Source: Oppiella nova
Lineage: Eukaryota > Arthropoda > Arachnida > Sarcoptiformes > Oppiidae
DNA: 23,301 nucleotides
Direction: 5' to 3'
Assembly (NCBI GenBank): GCA_905397405.1
Contig: CAJPVJ010000549.1
Span: 1 to 23,301 of the forward strand
The notes beneath the pieces are model-generated. The model was not told the origin of the DNA and did not search any database. It saw nothing but the letters and a program-made list of their open reading frames with translations. The stretch's first letter is position 1. Each line of letters opens with the position of its first letter. Below, piece by piece: positions 21,403 to 23,301 of the stretch. The translations under genes were made by a program, and so were the position numbers.

Positions 21403-22019
21403 CGATAACTTATTATCAGTGATTAATATGCAAAATGTATTGATGTACGCAATCTAGTGATTGCAATAATTTAATATCAAATGCACACTAAAATGTGTGT
21501 TGCGATGGCGTTATGGTTATGATATGTCGATCACACGATTCCCAATCCGTTGTACACTTATTAACTTATATGAGTGCGAGATCTGTAACGGAAAAGAGGT
21601 AATCATTAGCAAATATTATATGAAAATCAATAGTAATAAGAGTAAATAAAAACATTTTATACTTGAATTATTAGGATAACAAACAAACAAATAAATTAAT
21701 ACTCGATTAATCAATAAATAGATGACTGTTTTATATCAAAAATAAATTTACAAAAATCTTTGGCTAAAGAGATAGTAAAGAATTTTTTTCGACAAAAACT
21801 GTGCCATAAGTATGATAATGAATGAAAGAAACAAAATTCACATAAAAATAACAGCGTTTCCTAATAAGAAATAAACTTTTTATATACGGTATAGTGTATA
21901 GTGTATATACTCGTAATTAAATAAATAATACATAAATAATATTCTTACAGTTAAATATTAAAATAAACTTAATTATTTGCAAAAAGAGATTTCACGGCAA
22001 ATACTTTATTCAATTANTC
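21383..22019 (+). repeat. Large inverted repeat, left arm (contains CAT start codon and upstream region)
   Basis: Pairs with the reverse complement of 22655-23301. Compared base by base, the arms differ by about 7 substitutions, two 1-bp indels and one 12-bp length difference in a TA/GTATA-rich simple stretch near 21890-21910, so they are about 99% identical outside that stretch. The outer edge is set by the window end, so the repeat may run deeper into the CAT gene. Confidence 0.95.
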
Positions 22020-22654
22020 TATATTGCAAATATTTAATTGCATATTCAAAGAATTGCTCGAAAATATATATAAGTTACTAGCTTATATAACAGTAAGGTT
22101 AGACAATATTGAATACCCTTAGACATTAATATCCGATTCCTATTGATTACATGAGATTTTAATAATAAATTCACAATTAGATAATGGCCTCTAATATAAC
22201 ATTCATGTGTTGTGTTCATAAACCATTTGAATTGATTTCACAAAACATGATATTTTTGTTTTTGTTTAGTGTATTTGATTTTTAATAACCAATGAATTGG
22301 TAAACTGTGTCATAAGTAAGAGCTAATCAGAAATGGTTATCATTTCATTATATCGTACCATATATTGAATGAAACGGTTATTCAATGCATATAAACATTA
22401 GGAATAGAGTCAATAAATTCTCATTTGTGTTATGAATGGTTTACGAGAAACTTTGATAACAAATGTGTTTTAAATTCAAAAATATATTCACTATTGTTAG
22501 CAAATAATTAACTCATTTTGCGCTCATATATGTTACGCAAACCTAATGGCCTCTAAATTTTAATTAATTAAATTATTAGCATTTTACTCGTAATTTCTAT
22601 TAGTTTTAATTATAAATTATTGTTATTATGTGTTTCGTAAAGGTCTCGTCGACG
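22020..22654. other. Spacer at the centre of the palindrome
   Basis: 635 bp of unique AT-rich sequence with no ORF of note. If the palindrome is real, this is the middle of a shared head-to-head upstream region about 1.88 kb long between the two start codons. The 13-mer TAATGGCCTCTAA occurs twice (near 22182 and 22544). No convincing TATA/initiator pair was identified. Confidence 0.6.
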
Positions 22655-23301
22655 GAGTAATTGAATAAAGTATTTGCCGTGAAATCTCTTTTTGCAAATA
22701 ATTAAGTTTATTTTAATATTTAACTGTAAGAATATTATTTATGTATTATTTATTTAATTACGAGTATACTGTATACAGTGTATACTATACACTATACCGT
22801 ATATAAAAAGTTTATTTCTTATTAGGAAACGCTGTTATTTTTATGTGAATTTTGTTTCTTTCATTCATTATCATACTTATGGCACAGTTTTTGTCAAAAA
22901 AATTATTTACTATCTCTTTAGCCAAAGATTTTTGTAAATTTATTTTTGATATAAAGCAGTCATCTATTTAGTGATTAATCGAGTATTAATTTATTTGTTT
23001 GTTTGTTATCCTAATAATTGAAGTATAAAATGTTTTTATTTACTCTTATTACTATTGATTTTAATATAATATTTGCTAATGATTACCTCTTTTCCGTTAC
23101 AGATCTCTCACTCATATAAGTTAATAAGTGTACAACGGATTGGGAATCGTGTGATCGACATATCATAACATAAAGCCATCGCAACACACATTTTAGTGTG
23201 CATTTGATATTAAATTATTGCAATCACTAGATTGCGTACATCAATACATTTTGCATATTAATCACTGATAATAAGTTATCGATGCCATCCCTCGCATACA
23301 T
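22655..23301 (-). repeat. Large inverted repeat, right arm (truncated by window end)
   Basis: Reverse-complement copy of 21383-22019, 10 bp longer in net. It carries the upstream region and the start codon of a second, oppositely oriented CAT copy. The match is still perfect at the last base of the window, so the true repeat is longer. Confidence 0.95.
23282..23301 (+). CDS. Second CAT copy, first 20 bases of exon 1 (cut by window end)
   Basis: Plus-strand ATGCCATCCCTCGCATACAT is identical to the start of CAT exon 1 at 21402-21383 on the minus strand and reads MPSLAY. It is preceded by the same upstream sequence because it lies in the inverted repeat. It may be a real divergent paralogue, or a copy made by joining two haplotypes during assembly. 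Confidence 0.6.

Noticed and set aside
1-23301. Viral copies, LTR elements, LINE or DNA-transposon genes, rRNA and CRISPR arrays
   Set aside because: No reverse transcriptase, integrase, transposase or capsid motif, no long terminal repeats and no regular spacer array were seen on either strand.

Overview
This is nuclear DNA from an AT-rich animal, most likely an arthropod. The one fully readable gene has spliceosomal GT-AG introns mostly 57-84 nt long, and CT/GA microsatellites are scattered throughout. Short introns and this gene family fit a compact arthropod genome such as an acariform mite, but that placement is inference. I saw no bacterial genes, rRNA, tRNA, CRISPR array, viral copy or recognisable transposon.

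Right third (16820-21402, minus strand): a complete cationic amino acid transporter gene (CAT branch of SLC7). I could join it exon by exon into an uninterrupted frame of 15 coding exons. It has two mutually exclusive last exons, at 17867-17991 and 16820-17004. They share the same upstream splice donor and phase and give predicted proteins of 655 and 675 residues that differ in the second half of the last membrane span and in the cytosolic tail. The longer tail ends in an acidic dileucine motif, the shorter one does not.

Right edge (21383-23301): a large imperfect palindrome. Its arms are 637 and 647 bp, with about 7 substitutions, two 1-bp indels and one 12-bp length difference, around a 635-bp spacer. 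The left arm contains the CAT start codon. The right arm contains the same start codon on the plus strand and is cut by the window end. So either two CAT genes sit head to head over a shared promoter, or two haplotypes have been joined by the assembler. The only N in the window lies 2 bp from an arm/spacer junction, which favours the second reading.

Middle (about 14947-15720, minus strand): a GC-richer island holding a probable first coding exon of a secreted or membrane protein. It has a 21-residue signal peptide, a consensus splice donor, and a minimal upstream ORF whose stop codon overlaps the start codon. The rest of this gene could not be identified with confidence; a weak candidate second exon lies at 14523-14629.

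Left part (1-14500): about 14.5 kb with no supportable gene. It holds microsatellites and a few GC-richer islands. One economical reading is that it is a long regulatory first intron of the secreted-protein gene.
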